Source: DAOQAU01 sp035354275
Lineage (GTDB): Bacteria > Cyanobacteriota > Vampirovibrionia > Gastranaerophilales > Gastranaerophilaceae
Direction of reading: 5' to 3'
Length of the DNA: 64,000 nt
Assembly (NCBI GenBank): GCA_035354275.1
Contig: DAOQAU010000002.1
Span: 5,479-69,478, forward strand
Shown here: positions 42,022 through 50,412 of the stretch, in pieces
Position numbering within the stretch: the stretch's first letter is position 1
Layout: every line of letters begins with the position of its first letter
Position numbers and translations under genes: made by a program
Notes under the pieces: generated by a model
The model's database searches: none
What the model saw: only the letters and a program-made list of their open reading frames with translations
What the model was told of the DNA's origin: nothing

Positions 42022-42205
42022 GGGGTAAATATATTTGGCTGAATGGCTGAATAGGTGAACGGCTGAAAGGTTATTTTAGTTGAAAAGTCGAATAGTCGAA
42101 GAGTTGAAGAGTTGAAAAGTTGAAAAGTTCATGAGCTTGTAAATTCTTCTCACTTCTCACTATTTACCATTTACTATTTACTTATTCCCCTATTTCCTTT
42201 TTATA
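42022..42205. repeat. Dispersed composite repeat, copy R5
   Basis: It contains GGCTGAATGGCTGAATAGG, AAAGTCGAATAGTCGAAGAG, AGTTGAAGAGTTGAAAAGTT, AAGTTCATGAGCTTGTAAAT, TTCTCACTTCTCACTATTTA and CCATTTACTATTTAC. The part around 42120-42165 is an almost perfect inverse of R7 (53446-53562), about 11 kb away. It fills the gap before the LptG-like gene. Confidence 0.88.
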
Positions 42206-42227
42206 ATGTTTCATCTAAAATAGTCTT

Positions 42228-43346
42228 ATGGGTGTGAATTTTATTAAAAGATTAACCATTTTGGATAAATATATCTTGAGGCAGGTTATTGAGATGTTTA
42301 TCATGGGCGTGTTTGTTTTTACTTCCATAATTTTTGCTTCAGATACTTTTATAACACTTATTAAGCAAATTTCACTTTACGGGATTCCCTTTAAAGTGGC
42401 ATTGATGATAATTATTTTGAACCTGCCTTCGGTTTTTGTAATGACAATTCCGATGGGGGTTTTGCTTGCGACCGTAATGACTCTTAACAGGCTTTCTTTG
42501 GCATCTGAAATTACCGTTATGCGCTCTTGCGGAATAGGAATTAACAGGATAGCAAAACCTATTTTTATATTCGCTGCTATTATGTGTCTTGCAAGTTTTG
42601 CGATTAACGAAACGGTTGTACCTGTAATGACAAAACAGTCAAAGGATTTGGCCCTGTGGGCTTTGGGACAAAAAAACATCCCCGAGGGCAAACAGAACTT
42701 TATTTTTAAGGAATTAAGAGATAACGGAACACTTAAAAGGCTTTTTTATGTAGGCTATTGCAAAGATAAAGTGCTTCACAACATTACCGTTTTGGATTTA
42801 GGAAAAGATGATACAATTCAGGTCCTTCAGGCACAAGATGGCGGCACCTCTCCTTCGGGCTGGGAATTTAACCGCGGGGCTATTTATACTGTCGCTAAAG
42901 AAGGCAAAATTTTAAATACGACTTTCTTTGAACACTCTATAGCACAGTTTGGGATAGATTTATCAAGAGAGTTAAATCAAAATGTTGCAAAAGAGCATAA
43001 TTTTACCTCTTTGATTAAATACATGATAGAAAATCGTGATAAAATTTCGGAGCAAAAAAACTTTTATCTCATACAGCTTTTTGATAAACTTGCGCTTCCG
43101 ATTACCACCATAGTGCTTGTTTTAATAGGTGTTCCGCTTGCTATTACCCCGCCTCGGGTAAGATACAACAGAGGATTTTTGTTCAGTATTTTGATAATTT
43201 TTACTTATTATTTGATTAGAGCCTTGTCGCTGTCTTTTGGTGAAGCGGGCTCACTGCATCCTTTTATTGCAGCATGGGCAGCAAACATCCTGCTTACTCT
43301 TGCAGGTGTTGCGCTTTATTACAGAAAAGTTTATACAATAAATTAG
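42228..43346 (+). CDS. lptG: LptF/LptG-family lipopolysaccharide export permease
   Basis: This YjgP/YjgQ-family permease extracts LPS from the inner membrane with the LptB ATPase and hands it to the periplasmic bridge. The 372-residue protein has the family start (LDKYILRQVIEMFIMGVFVF), helices with the characteristic FVMTIPMGVLLATVMTLNRLS, MRSCGIGINRIAKP, a periplasmic jellyroll-like domain (about 135-265), and C-terminal helices with IGVPLAITPPR. Only one such gene is present here. Cyanobacteria also have one LptF/G-type gene, which is thought to act as a homodimer. The start lacks a clear ribosome site. Confidence 0.9.
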   Translation: MGVNFIKRLTILDKYILRQVIEMFIMGVFVFTSIIFASDTFITLIKQISLYGIPFKVALMIIILNLPSVFVMTIPMGVLLATVMTLNRLSLASEITVMRSCGIGINRIAKPIFIFAAIMCLASFAINETVVPVMTKQSKDLALWALGQKNIPEGKQNFIFKELRDNGTLKRLFYVGYCKDKVLHNITVLDLGKDDTIQVLQAQDGGTSPSGWEFNRGAIYTVAKEGKILNTTFFEHSIAQFGIDLSRELNQNVAKEHNFTSLIKYMIENRDKISEQKNFYLIQLFDKLALPITTIVLVLIGVPLAITPPRVRYNRGFLFSILIIFTYYLIRALSLSFGEAGSLHPFIAAWAANILLTLAGVALYYRKVYTIN

Positions 43347-43636
43347 CCTTTAATACTTAGTTTTGGCGTTTTTCCGTTTGTCATTAAATTTTCTCTGTTC
43401 ATTGCCATGGTTGTATTAAAAGCAGCTATGTTGTAATACTCTCTTAGTTTTTCATAATCTTCACTTTGCACAAATTCCACCTGATCAAAGAAATTATTTA
43501 ATTCTTCGTTAGGCTTTTCAAGTGCTTCGCTTACTCTTGCACCGATATTTTCCCCAAACGCACGAAAACCCTGCCCCATGCTACCCCAGGTTAAACCAAA
43601 TTGCCCATAATTAGATGTGTTAACAGAATTTGACAT
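43343..43636 (-). CDS. Small unknown protein, 97 aa
   Basis: This protein of unknown function is convergent with the LptG-like gene and overlaps it by four bases. The N-terminus is Ser/Asn/Gly-rich (SNSVNTSNYGQFGLTWG) and the rest is helical (EDYEKLREYYNIAAFNTTMAMNRENL). No signal peptide or membrane helix is seen. The combination of a disordered start and a helical body recalls small secreted or structural proteins, but I cannot assign a family. The start follows a purine-rich site (TTAAGGGATAAAA). The gene has codon use similar to its neighbours. Confidence 0.6.
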   Translation of the reverse strand: MSNSVNTSNYGQFGLTWGSMGQGFRAFGENIGARVSEALEKPNEELNNFFDQVEFVQSEDYEKLREYYNIAAFNTTMAMNRENLMTNGKTPKLSIKG

Positions 43637-43741
43637 TTTTATCCCTTAATTTCGATACTTACAATAATTTAATCGGAATAATCACACCTGAAGTTTAATT
43701 ATTTAAGGGTAAAAGTACATAAAGTTTACAAAAATTTACGT

Positions 43742-45775
43742 TTAATCGTTTGAATAAATTCTCACATAATTCCAATAACTCTTATAAACTTTTTTGAGAT
43801 AATTTTGGGTTTCAAGGTAGGGGATTTGTTCTACAAAATCATCGATGTCGGCAAAATTTATATCTTCTTTCCATCTTGAAACAGAGCCTATTCCACCATT
43901 GTAGGCAAGAACAGCTAAGATGTCTTTATCAAAAAGCACTTTTCTGAGTCTTGAATAGTAAATATTTCCGATTTTTATGTTTATGTCGGGCTGGAGCAAA
44001 AATTTATCACTTAAAAGATTAATTCCTCTGTCTTTTCCCACTTCGCTTGCTGTTATCGGCATAAGCTGCATAAGCCCCATTGCGCCCACAGGGCTTATGC
44101 TTTTGGGGTTGAAATAGCTTTCTTCTCTTATTATTGAAAGGATTAATACAGGGTTGTTGTTAAATATTTTGGCGTTTTCTTTAATCTCTTTATAAAAATG
44201 AATCGGATAAACAAGTCTCCAACGGGGGTCTTTTCTGTCGGGTTTAGTTTCAAGTTTATCCATAGCGTCTCTTGCAATTCTTGCAGAAGAAGAAAAATCT
44301 CCCTGTTGATACTTAAGCCAGCTTTGAATAAAATCGTCATCTTTGCAAAGTTCGTTTATAAGTCCCCAGTCCTTGACTTGCGCGAGTTTTATTATTAATT
44401 CGTTTTCGGAATTTTTTTTGTAAGGGAATAAAATTTCTTTATTTTCAAGTTCTTCTGCCGTTAAACTTAGATTTTTAAACCCGTTTAAATTCAGATAGGA
44501 ATGGTATGCGTAATAATCATCGGGAAATTGCAGAATGAGATTTTTGTAAAAATTTATCGCAATGTCATAATTTTTTGTCTTTTCATTAATTTTTGCAAGC
44601 CAAAACATAACCCTTGGGGTAGAGTTTGTTTTCGGGAAATTGCTAAGATGCTCTGAGCCTATTTTTTTGGCTGTGTAGTAGTCTCTTGTTTTGATTTTTT
44701 CGTAAAAAATATTTGAAAGTGATTCTGCCGCGAATTGACCTTTTGGGTATTTGCGGTATAGGGTGTTAAAGCAAGCTAATTGAAGATTTTGGGGCATGTT
44801 AAGACAATTTTTGTAAAGCAGATAATCATGACCGGGCGCATTTTCAGACAAACTCAAAAGATATGATATAGATGTTTTTGGGTTTTGGCTTATTGAAAGA
44901 TAAGTGTCGATTGCATCATAAACAGCCTTATTATCGATTGTGTCTTCAGGGGCTTCATTTATTGCAACAGCATTAACAGGAGGCTCTTTTAGTCCGAATT
45001 GCGTGTAATATTTTACCTTTGAATAATCTTTCATTGAATAAGCGTTTTGGACAAAATAAGGCCATGAGATGTTTATGTTTGTGTAATTAAGATATTTTTG
45101 CGCATTTTTGAAATCGCCATTTGCCATGTAGGATTTGGCTATTATCAGATTATCTTCGTTTTTGAGTTTTTTATTTAATAAAATCCATTTTTCTATACAA
45201 TTTATTGAAAATCTTCCCGAGGGTGCTTCTTTGAGATAATTTCTGAAATAATGTGAAGCTTTTTTAATTGTTTTATTTTTCTTTTTTTTGTTTTTTACTC
45301 TTTCGATATGGAGGGTTTCAATCGAGCCCATGTAATAGCCTGAAGCAAGCGCGTAATCACTTTGGGGGTATTTTCTAATAATTTCTTTGAATTCTTTTTT
45401 TGCTTTTTTATAGCTTTTTTCTTCATACAGGTACTGCGCTTTGGAATATTTTGCCTTAAGGGCTATTTTTGAATTTTTGTATTTTTTGATTATTTCGTTA
45501 TATTTTTTAATGGCTCCTTTTTTATCTGAAAGTTGCTCGGCACAAAAAGCTTGTCTGTAAAGTGCTGCCGGTTTGAGTTTTGATGTTTTTGGTATTTTTT
45601 CAAAATCGGCATAAGCTTGGGATAAGTCGTTGTTTTTATATTTTTCCAAAGCTTGGGTATATTTTTTGTTGCTTATACTCTCCGGAGTCCAAATTTTCGG
45701 AGTATTTATAAAAGCAATCGCAATCACAGCAAAAATTATAATTGCAATAAGTGTTATTTTTTGTCTTGATATCAT
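43742..45775 (-). CDS. slt: Soluble lytic murein transglycosylase with TPR-like repeats
   Basis: This Slt70-like enzyme cleaves glycan strands of peptidoglycan to 1,6-anhydro products. The 677-residue protein has an N-terminal membrane anchor or signal (TLIAIIIFAVIAIAFINTP), a long superhelix of TPR-like repeats (about 40-500, for example AALYRQAFCAEQLSDKKGAIK, KAKYSKAQYLYEEKSYKKAK), and the SLT domain at about 535-670. That domain has the catalytic glutamate in SIIREESYFNP and the motifs SPVGAMGLMQLMPITA and AYNGGIGSVSRW. The arrangement is the usual one for cyanobacteria and Proteobacteria. It has its own promoter region and is not tightly linked to neighbours. Confidence 0.93.
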   Translation of the reverse strand: MISRQKITLIAIIIFAVIAIAFINTPKIWTPESISNKKYTQALEKYKNNDLSQAYADFEKIPKTSKLKPAALYRQAFCAEQLSDKKGAIKKYNEIIKKYKNSKIALKAKYSKAQYLYEEKSYKKAKKEFKEIIRKYPQSDYALASGYYMGSIETLHIERVKNKKKKNKTIKKASHYFRNYLKEAPSGRFSINCIEKWILLNKKLKNEDNLIIAKSYMANGDFKNAQKYLNYTNINISWPYFVQNAYSMKDYSKVKYYTQFGLKEPPVNAVAINEAPEDTIDNKAVYDAIDTYLSISQNPKTSISYLLSLSENAPGHDYLLYKNCLNMPQNLQLACFNTLYRKYPKGQFAAESLSNIFYEKIKTRDYYTAKKIGSEHLSNFPKTNSTPRVMFWLAKINEKTKNYDIAINFYKNLILQFPDDYYAYHSYLNLNGFKNLSLTAEELENKEILFPYKKNSENELIIKLAQVKDWGLINELCKDDDFIQSWLKYQQGDFSSSARIARDAMDKLETKPDRKDPRWRLVYPIHFYKEIKENAKIFNNNPVLILSIIREESYFNPKSISPVGAMGLMQLMPITASEVGKDRGINLLSDKFLLQPDINIKIGNIYYSRLRKVLFDKDILAVLAYNGGIGSVSRWKEDINFADIDDFVEQIPYLETQNYLKKVYKSYWNYVRIYSND

Positions 45776-45874
45776 ATTTTTTACCCCAAATCAAATTTTA
45801 TTGTAACAAAAAATATTCTTATAATAAATATTTTGTCTAAGGCTTTTTACAAAAAAAACGTTTATTGTTGCAAA

Positions 45875-46021
45875 ATGAGCGAAAAAATTTTTAAAACAGA
45901 TTCTAAAACAGCACAAAAGAGTAAGTACTTTTCTATGCCCAGGCATGATTTTGTCTTTCAATCGAGAAAAAATCTTATTAAAAATTACATTCTTGACCCT
46001 GAAGTAAAGCTGGTTAAATAA
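45875..46021 (+). CDS. Doubtful small protein, 48 aa
   Basis: A short open frame (MSEKIFKTDSKTAQKSKYFSM...) ends three bases before the convergent aldolase gene. It is basic, with a plausible helical tail (SRKNLIKNYILDPEVKLVK). A longer frame begins at a TTG at 45833, but neither start has a clear ribosome site. It fills an otherwise empty gap, which is the main support. It could be noncoding. Confidence 0.35.
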   Translation: MSEKIFKTDSKTAQKSKYFSMPRHDFVFQSRKNLIKNYILDPEVKLVK

Positions 46022-46023
46022 AT

Positions 46024-46644
46024 TTATATTTTTAAGGCTTCGATTTCTTCGACTTCTTTTTTATTTAGCAAAACCGCTCCGCCTAGAAGTTTTGCGTTTA
46101 ATACTACCTGCGCATAAGATTCTGCAAGTTCTAACTTTAAATAAGCTTGTTTTAAATTAATATCGCCCACTATAAATCCGTGATTTGCCATTAAAACCGC
46201 ATTGTGTTTTTCAAAATATTTTTCGGTTTTTTCAACAAGTTCTTTTGATGAAGGAAGAGCATAAGGCGCAAGAGGAATTTTGCCGAAATAATAAACATTT
46301 TCTGCCATAACCGGTTCTTCCAAGCCTTTTCCTGCCGCGGCAAAAGAACTTAAATATGACGGATGGACATGGATTATTGCATTTATATCGGACCTTTTTT
46401 TGTAAAAAGCAACGTGGAGCATTTTTTCGCTTGAAGCTTTTTTGTCTCCTTCAATAACTTTTCCTTCAAAGTCTATTACAACTAAATCTTCCCAAGCCAA
46501 ATCACCGTTTGAAGAGCCTGACGCGGTTATTATTATTTTATCTTTATAACGAACAGAAATGTTTCCCGAGGCTCCGGGTGAAAATCCTTTTGCATCAACA
46601 ATATCCCCGTATTTTATGATTTCATTTTTTAAATCGTTTAACAT
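46024..46644 (-). CDS. Class II aldolase/adducin family protein
   Basis: This zinc aldolase is related to L-fuculose-phosphate and ribulose-phosphate aldolases and epimerases, 206 residues. Family signatures are SPGASGNISVRY (about residues 22-33), SGSSNGDL, the catalytic glutamate region ASSEKMLH, the metal-binding histidines in IIHVHPSY, and ANHGFIVG. The substrate is not readable from sequence. MtnB-like dehydratases share the same fold. The start has AAGAGGTTTTA upstream. It lies 18 bases after the LptD-like gene on the same strand, so it is likely co-transcribed with envelope genes without a known functional link. Confidence 0.88.
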   Translation of the reverse strand: MLNDLKNEIIKYGDIVDAKGFSPGASGNISVRYKDKIIITASGSSNGDLAWEDLVVIDFEGKVIEGDKKASSEKMLHVAFYKKRSDINAIIHVHPSYLSSFAAAGKGLEEPVMAENVYYFGKIPLAPYALPSSKELVEKTEKYFEKHNAVLMANHGFIVGDINLKQAYLKLELAESYAQVVLNAKLLGGAVLLNKKEVEEIEALKI

Positions 46645-46661
46645 TAAAACCTCTTTTGATT

Positions 46662-48785
46662 TTAAATAGTTTCATTGTCATTTTTAATTTCGATAACATC
46701 AGCTCTTTCTATGCCTGAATCATCATCTTGTGTTGTAGGAGCAAAAGTGTTGTTAGGGTTGTTTTTGCCGTTTTTTTGTTTTCCTAAAGTGTCGGGATTT
46801 TTGATTTCCATTCTTTTATATTCAATAGTAGAGCCTTTTGCATCAAGCGCAAGAGCCATTGTAACAAAGGATTGTTGCCTTACTGTATCATATCCTACAT
46901 GAAGCTTTATGTCGTCGGGGCCCAATGAAAAGAAGAAAGAATTTTCCTGCATTAAAGAGCCGTTCCATGCGTCGTTTGTTAAGTTTACAGAGCCAAACCA
47001 TGATAGTGTGAGATATTTTGTAAGCCTTAATGTTTCTCTTACATAGGCATTGGAGCGTCCATACATGTATTTATCAAATAAAGGCATCGGAGTATTGTCG
47101 TTGTAGCCGGATAGAAAATATCCGACATCTTGCATCCAGTATTTATATTGAGTATGAAGTCTTGGACCTACTCTTGCAAGCATTTGGGTGTCGCCTGTTC
47201 CGTAAAGTGAAGCGGCACCTTGGAATACCATTTCAAGCCTTGCGGCCAAAATATCGTCTTTGTTTTTAATTGTTTTTAAAGACGCATCTTGCATAAATCT
47301 TTCGCAATTAAAATTGTAAATTGTTTGAGAAACTTCGGTCATATATTTTAATCTTAAAGTTCCTATTCCGCCTTCGCTTTTTAGTGCTCCGATGTTGCCG
47401 TCACCAACATCACCGTCTTGCATGTAACCTGCTGCAAATCTTTGTGAAAACATCATATCAAGATTTTTGCCTAAAAAGTTTTCGTTTAAAACTCTGTCAT
47501 CGTAATATACTTCAGCCATATATTTTGGCATTCTGAAGCCCATAAACCAGTCATCCATATAAGCATTTGATCCGTATTGCAAATATAAATTGTCATCAAG
47601 TCTCTGTTTACCTCTTACTATAAACATTTCACCGGCTGTTCCGTAGGCGATATCGGTTTTATTTGTTGCATTTTTGAATTTTGCAATTCCGCCTGCACCA
47701 ATTTTACCTGCGTTATAGTTAAACATAGGAATAAGTTTTACGGTAGAGCCTTTCGGAGTATCAAAAACAAAACCCGGTCCTGCATAAAAGCCCAAATTTG
47801 TTGTTGTTCCAAGTTCAGGATAATCTGCTTCGACGTAATCTTGGTTCTTGTTTGTATGCACCGTGATTGAAGGGATTGTTCCGATTTTTTTCTCGTCAAA
47901 ATAAATTTCTGCATGTTTTAGAGTTACCGTGTCGTGCTCATCTTTGGAGTTAATTATTAAATCATTGGTTTTGATTTTGAATTTTTCTCCGTGAGAATCT
48001 TTTTTATAAAGAGCTTTATCTTGATTTGCAAGGTACATTGTACTTAAATCAGGTCCAAACATGTCTGAGCGAAGATTAATGGGCATTTTCTTTTTAATAT
48101 AAAGACTTCCTTGCTCTTGGATTATTTTATCGCCGTACATATAGCCCATTTTAGCTTTTGCCTGAATTTGGAAAATGTCGCCTTCGGGTTTTTCCAAAAA
48201 TGCGTTTTCTTCATTTAAATCCACCTGCATGTAATCGCCGGTTAATTCTTTTCCGTCGCTTATTAAAACAACTTTTCCGAATGCTTTAATCAGGTTGGAG
48301 GTTTGGTTATAAATCATTTTGTCGGCTTTTATGGTGGAATTGTTTTTAGGGAAAAATAATACAACGTTACCGTTTGCTTCAAGCTCTGTCCTGTCGGCAA
48401 AATATTCCATAGTATTGCAATCCAACAACGCTTGATTTTTGGAAGCGGTTGTTTGGGCGGAAGTTTCTTGTGTTTTTTTACCTTTATTTTTTATTGCAAG
48501 CCGAATTTTTTTTACAGGAGGCAGTGTTCCGCGCATCTGCCCTTCGCCGGGTACTTGGTCGGTTTTAGAAATGGATTCTTCTTTCAGTTTTTTTAATCTT
48601 TCTTTTTCTTGTTGGGTTATTACGGATGTAAAAAAGTTATTTGTATAACTGTTAATTTCGGAAAAAGAATCCATAGTTTGCTTTTTGCTGTCGATATCAG
48701 AAATAACCTTAGGCTCTTGTCCCGCAAAGGCAAGCCCTGAAGATGTCGCTAAAACTATTAATAATAAAATCAGATTTTTTTTCAT
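46662..48785 (-). CDS. LptD/OstA-like outer-membrane LPS assembly protein
   Basis: This 707-residue protein has a signal peptide (KKNLILLLIVLATSSGLAFA) and a Thr/Gln-rich linker. An OstA/LptA-type beta domain lies at about residues 115-215 (MEYFADRTELEANGNVVLFF, IKADKMIYNQTSNLIKAFGK, GDYMQVDL). A long C-terminal region rich in alternating aromatic residues follows, as in an outer-membrane barrel (LYLQYGSNAYMDDWFMGF, and others). It matches the divergent LptD-like proteins of cyanobacteria more than the proteobacterial ones. It would insert LPS into the outer membrane, completing the Kdo transferase and LptG-like functions seen here. The short tail after the barrel is polar. Confidence 0.75.
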   Translation of the reverse strand: MKKNLILLLIVLATSSGLAFAGQEPKVISDIDSKKQTMDSFSEINSYTNNFFTSVITQQEKERLKKLKEESISKTDQVPGEGQMRGTLPPVKKIRLAIKNKGKKTQETSAQTTASKNQALLDCNTMEYFADRTELEANGNVVLFFPKNNSTIKADKMIYNQTSNLIKAFGKVVLISDGKELTGDYMQVDLNEENAFLEKPEGDIFQIQAKAKMGYMYGDKIIQEQGSLYIKKKMPINLRSDMFGPDLSTMYLANQDKALYKKDSHGEKFKIKTNDLIINSKDEHDTVTLKHAEIYFDEKKIGTIPSITVHTNKNQDYVEADYPELGTTTNLGFYAGPGFVFDTPKGSTVKLIPMFNYNAGKIGAGGIAKFKNATNKTDIAYGTAGEMFIVRGKQRLDDNLYLQYGSNAYMDDWFMGFRMPKYMAEVYYDDRVLNENFLGKNLDMMFSQRFAAGYMQDGDVGDGNIGALKSEGGIGTLRLKYMTEVSQTIYNFNCERFMQDASLKTIKNKDDILAARLEMVFQGAASLYGTGDTQMLARVGPRLHTQYKYWMQDVGYFLSGYNDNTPMPLFDKYMYGRSNAYVRETLRLTKYLTLSWFGSVNLTNDAWNGSLMQENSFFFSLGPDDIKLHVGYDTVRQQSFVTMALALDAKGSTIEYKRMEIKNPDTLGKQKNGKNNPNNTFAPTTQDDDSGIERADVIEIKNDNETI

Positions 48786-48794
48786 AGATTCTTT

Positions 48795-49910
48795 CTATAT
48801 GTAATTTAAAGGATTATTGGGCCTTCCGTTAATTCTAACTTCAAAATGTAAGTGAGGCCCTGTGCTGTATCCTGTTGTGCCTTCATATCCTACGACTTGT
48901 CCTTTGGAAACGTATTCTCCGACGCTTACTCGGGATGAATTTAAATGGGCATATAATGTTGTGGTAGGAGTTCCGTTTACTTGTCCATGGTCTAATATAA
49001 CGACTTTTCCGTATCCTCCGTACCAGCCTGTATAAATCACTTTTCCTGCATTTGAGGCTCTTATGCTTCCGTTGTAAGGCCCGCCTATATCTATGCCGGA
49101 GTGGAAACTCCTGCTGTTAAATATCGGGTGCCTTCTCCAACCGAAAGGCGAGGTTATTCTTCCGCTTATGGGTTTTATAAATCCTGAAACAATCCTGATA
49201 TCTGAAGCATGACTCCCTCTTGAAATCATTGCCTGGATGCTTTCGGATTGTCTGGCAAGCTCTCTTTCTGCCTGCTCATAAGTTCTGCGGTCAGTCCTTA
49301 ATCTGTGAATCATATTTTCGTTTCGGGCAATGTCTTGCTGAATAGCTTGTTGCTGATAATTTATATTTTTTATAGAACGCGAAAGTACTCTTTTTTGTTC
49401 TTCAATATTATACTTCAAAAGCGCAATTTCTTTAGCCTTCATTCTGGCATAATTCATTCTGCGATAGTCGCCTCTTATGACTATTCCTTCAAAATAGAGC
49501 CTGTCCAAAAAGGAATTAAAATCCTGTGCGCTTAACAGTAATTCAAAAAATCCCCCTCTTTGGCTTTTGAAAATCTGTCTTATTCTTCTTTTCATCTGAA
49601 ACTCTATTTCGGAAAAATCAGACAAAGATCTTGATAAATCTGTTTCTAAATTACTTAACTTGCTTTGAGTAGTGTTTAATTGCTGTCTGGATTCAACCAG
49701 CGATGAAGTTGTTCTCTCAAGTTTTTGCTGATTTTTATAAAGTTTATTTGTTTCTAAGTTTTCAAGCCATTTTAAATGGTTAATTTTTGCTCTTGTCTGC
49801 TGTTGTTTTTGTTGAAGTTCCGTGTTTGCAAAACAAGGCATGGCAACAAAGCTCAGCATTGCCGTTGCAAAGAAAAAAATCGCAAATATTTTAAATATAT
49901 TTTTATTCAC
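48795..49910 (-). CDS. M23-family murein hydrolase with coiled coil (EnvC/NlpD-like)
   Basis: This exported peptidase-family protein is 371 residues. The signal peptide (IFKIFAIFFFATAMLSFVAM) is followed by a long coiled coil (about 30-230). The LytM/M23 domain starts at about 250: FGWRRHPIFNSRSFHSGIDI, TLYAHLNSS and GPHLHFEVRING contain the four metal ligands (His in HSGID, Asp in the same motif, and the two His in AHLNS and HLHFE). As the metal site is intact, it may be catalytic, unlike some EnvC proteins that only activate amidases. The start is a GTG with AAGGT upstream. It is the first gene of a likely operon with the LptD-like gene and the aldolase. Confidence 0.92.
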   Translation of the reverse strand: MNKNIFKIFAIFFFATAMLSFVAMPCFANTELQQKQQQTRAKINHLKWLENLETNKLYKNQQKLERTTSSLVESRQQLNTTQSKLSNLETDLSRSLSDFSEIEFQMKRRIRQIFKSQRGGFFELLLSAQDFNSFLDRLYFEGIVIRGDYRRMNYARMKAKEIALLKYNIEEQKRVLSRSIKNINYQQQAIQQDIARNENMIHRLRTDRRTYEQAERELARQSESIQAMISRGSHASDIRIVSGFIKPISGRITSPFGWRRHPIFNSRSFHSGIDIGGPYNGSIRASNAGKVIYTGWYGGYGKVVILDHGQVNGTPTTTLYAHLNSSRVSVGEYVSKGQVVGYEGTTGYSTGPHLHFEVRINGRPNNPLNYI

Positions 49911-49920
49911 CGTTTACCTT

Positions 49921-50039
49921 GTTCGGCTTATACCCATACCGCCGGCTATCCCTCAGCCTGTATGGGTTTAGCACTTCTTAGTTCGGATTTGAAAAATTAC
50001 AAAAAATTGTCATTTTTTGAATTTTTCCTCATCCTCTAT
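49921..50039 (-). promoter_or_regulatory. Structured leader between the 34-aa gene and the M23 hydrolase
   Basis: On the minus strand CCCATAC pairs with GTATGGG around an inner GGCT/AGCC hairpin (about 49931-49970). Before it lies a hairpin formed by AAAAATT/AATTTTT runs. Positions 50002-50039 match the Tad leader at 31100-31137. It recalls leader RNAs placed before cell-wall hydrolase genes, but I do not see the core of the c-di-AMP riboswitch. Confidence 0.4.
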
Positions 50040-50140
50040 TTTATTAAAAGAGGCAGCATCATAAGCCCTACAGTCCATGAAATGAATGTAAAAGCTATTA
50101 TTGCAATAATTATCTTCTGATGTTTTCTGAAAAATTCCAT
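50036..50140 (-). CDS. Single-helix membrane protein, 34 aa
   Basis: A very short open frame encodes MEFFRKHQKIIIAIIAFTF and a further ISWTVGLMMLPLLIK. The start has a strong ribosome site (GGAGAGGATT ATG). The product would be one membrane helix with a positive N-terminus. The beginning resembles the N-termini of SurA or PpiD-type envelope foldases, so it could also be the remnant of such a gene. It lies 126 bases upstream of the M23 hydrolase on the same strand. Too short for ordinary gene callers. Confidence 0.55.
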   Translation of the reverse strand: MEFFRKHQKIIIAIIAFTFISWTVGLMMLPLLIK

Positions 50141-50192
50141 AATCCTCTCCAATGATAATATTTTACTATTAAACCGCCAAAAGTGCAAGAGG

Positions 50193-50371
50193 GGGTAAAT
50201 GTATTTAGCTGAATGGCTGAACGGGTGAAAGGCTGAAAGGTTATTTTAGTTTAAAAGTCGAATAGTCGAATAGTTGAAGAGTTTTATATTAGTCGCGAAG
50301 CGACAAATTGGACTTATTCACTTATTTACCCATTCACTTCTATTTACCATTTACCATTTACTATTTACTGT
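50193..50371. repeat. Dispersed composite repeat, copy R6
   Basis: TTAGCTGAATGGCTGAACGG, AAAGTCGAATAGTCGAATAG, TTAGTCGCGAAGCGACAAAT (a small palindrome) and CCATTTACCATTTACTATTT. Its first half matches the first half of R5. It covers most of the gap before the STAND-like gene. The rest of the 500-base gap is the 34-residue gene and the leader. Confidence 0.85.
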
Positions 50372-50412
50372 ATAAAATTGCCAAAATGTCAAAAATATTA
50401 TAGAATTAATTC

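Noticed and set aside
49921..50039. c-di-AMP riboswitch before the M23 hydrolase
   Set aside because: The location is typical, but I could not find the conserved core of that riboswitch; only generic hairpins are seen.
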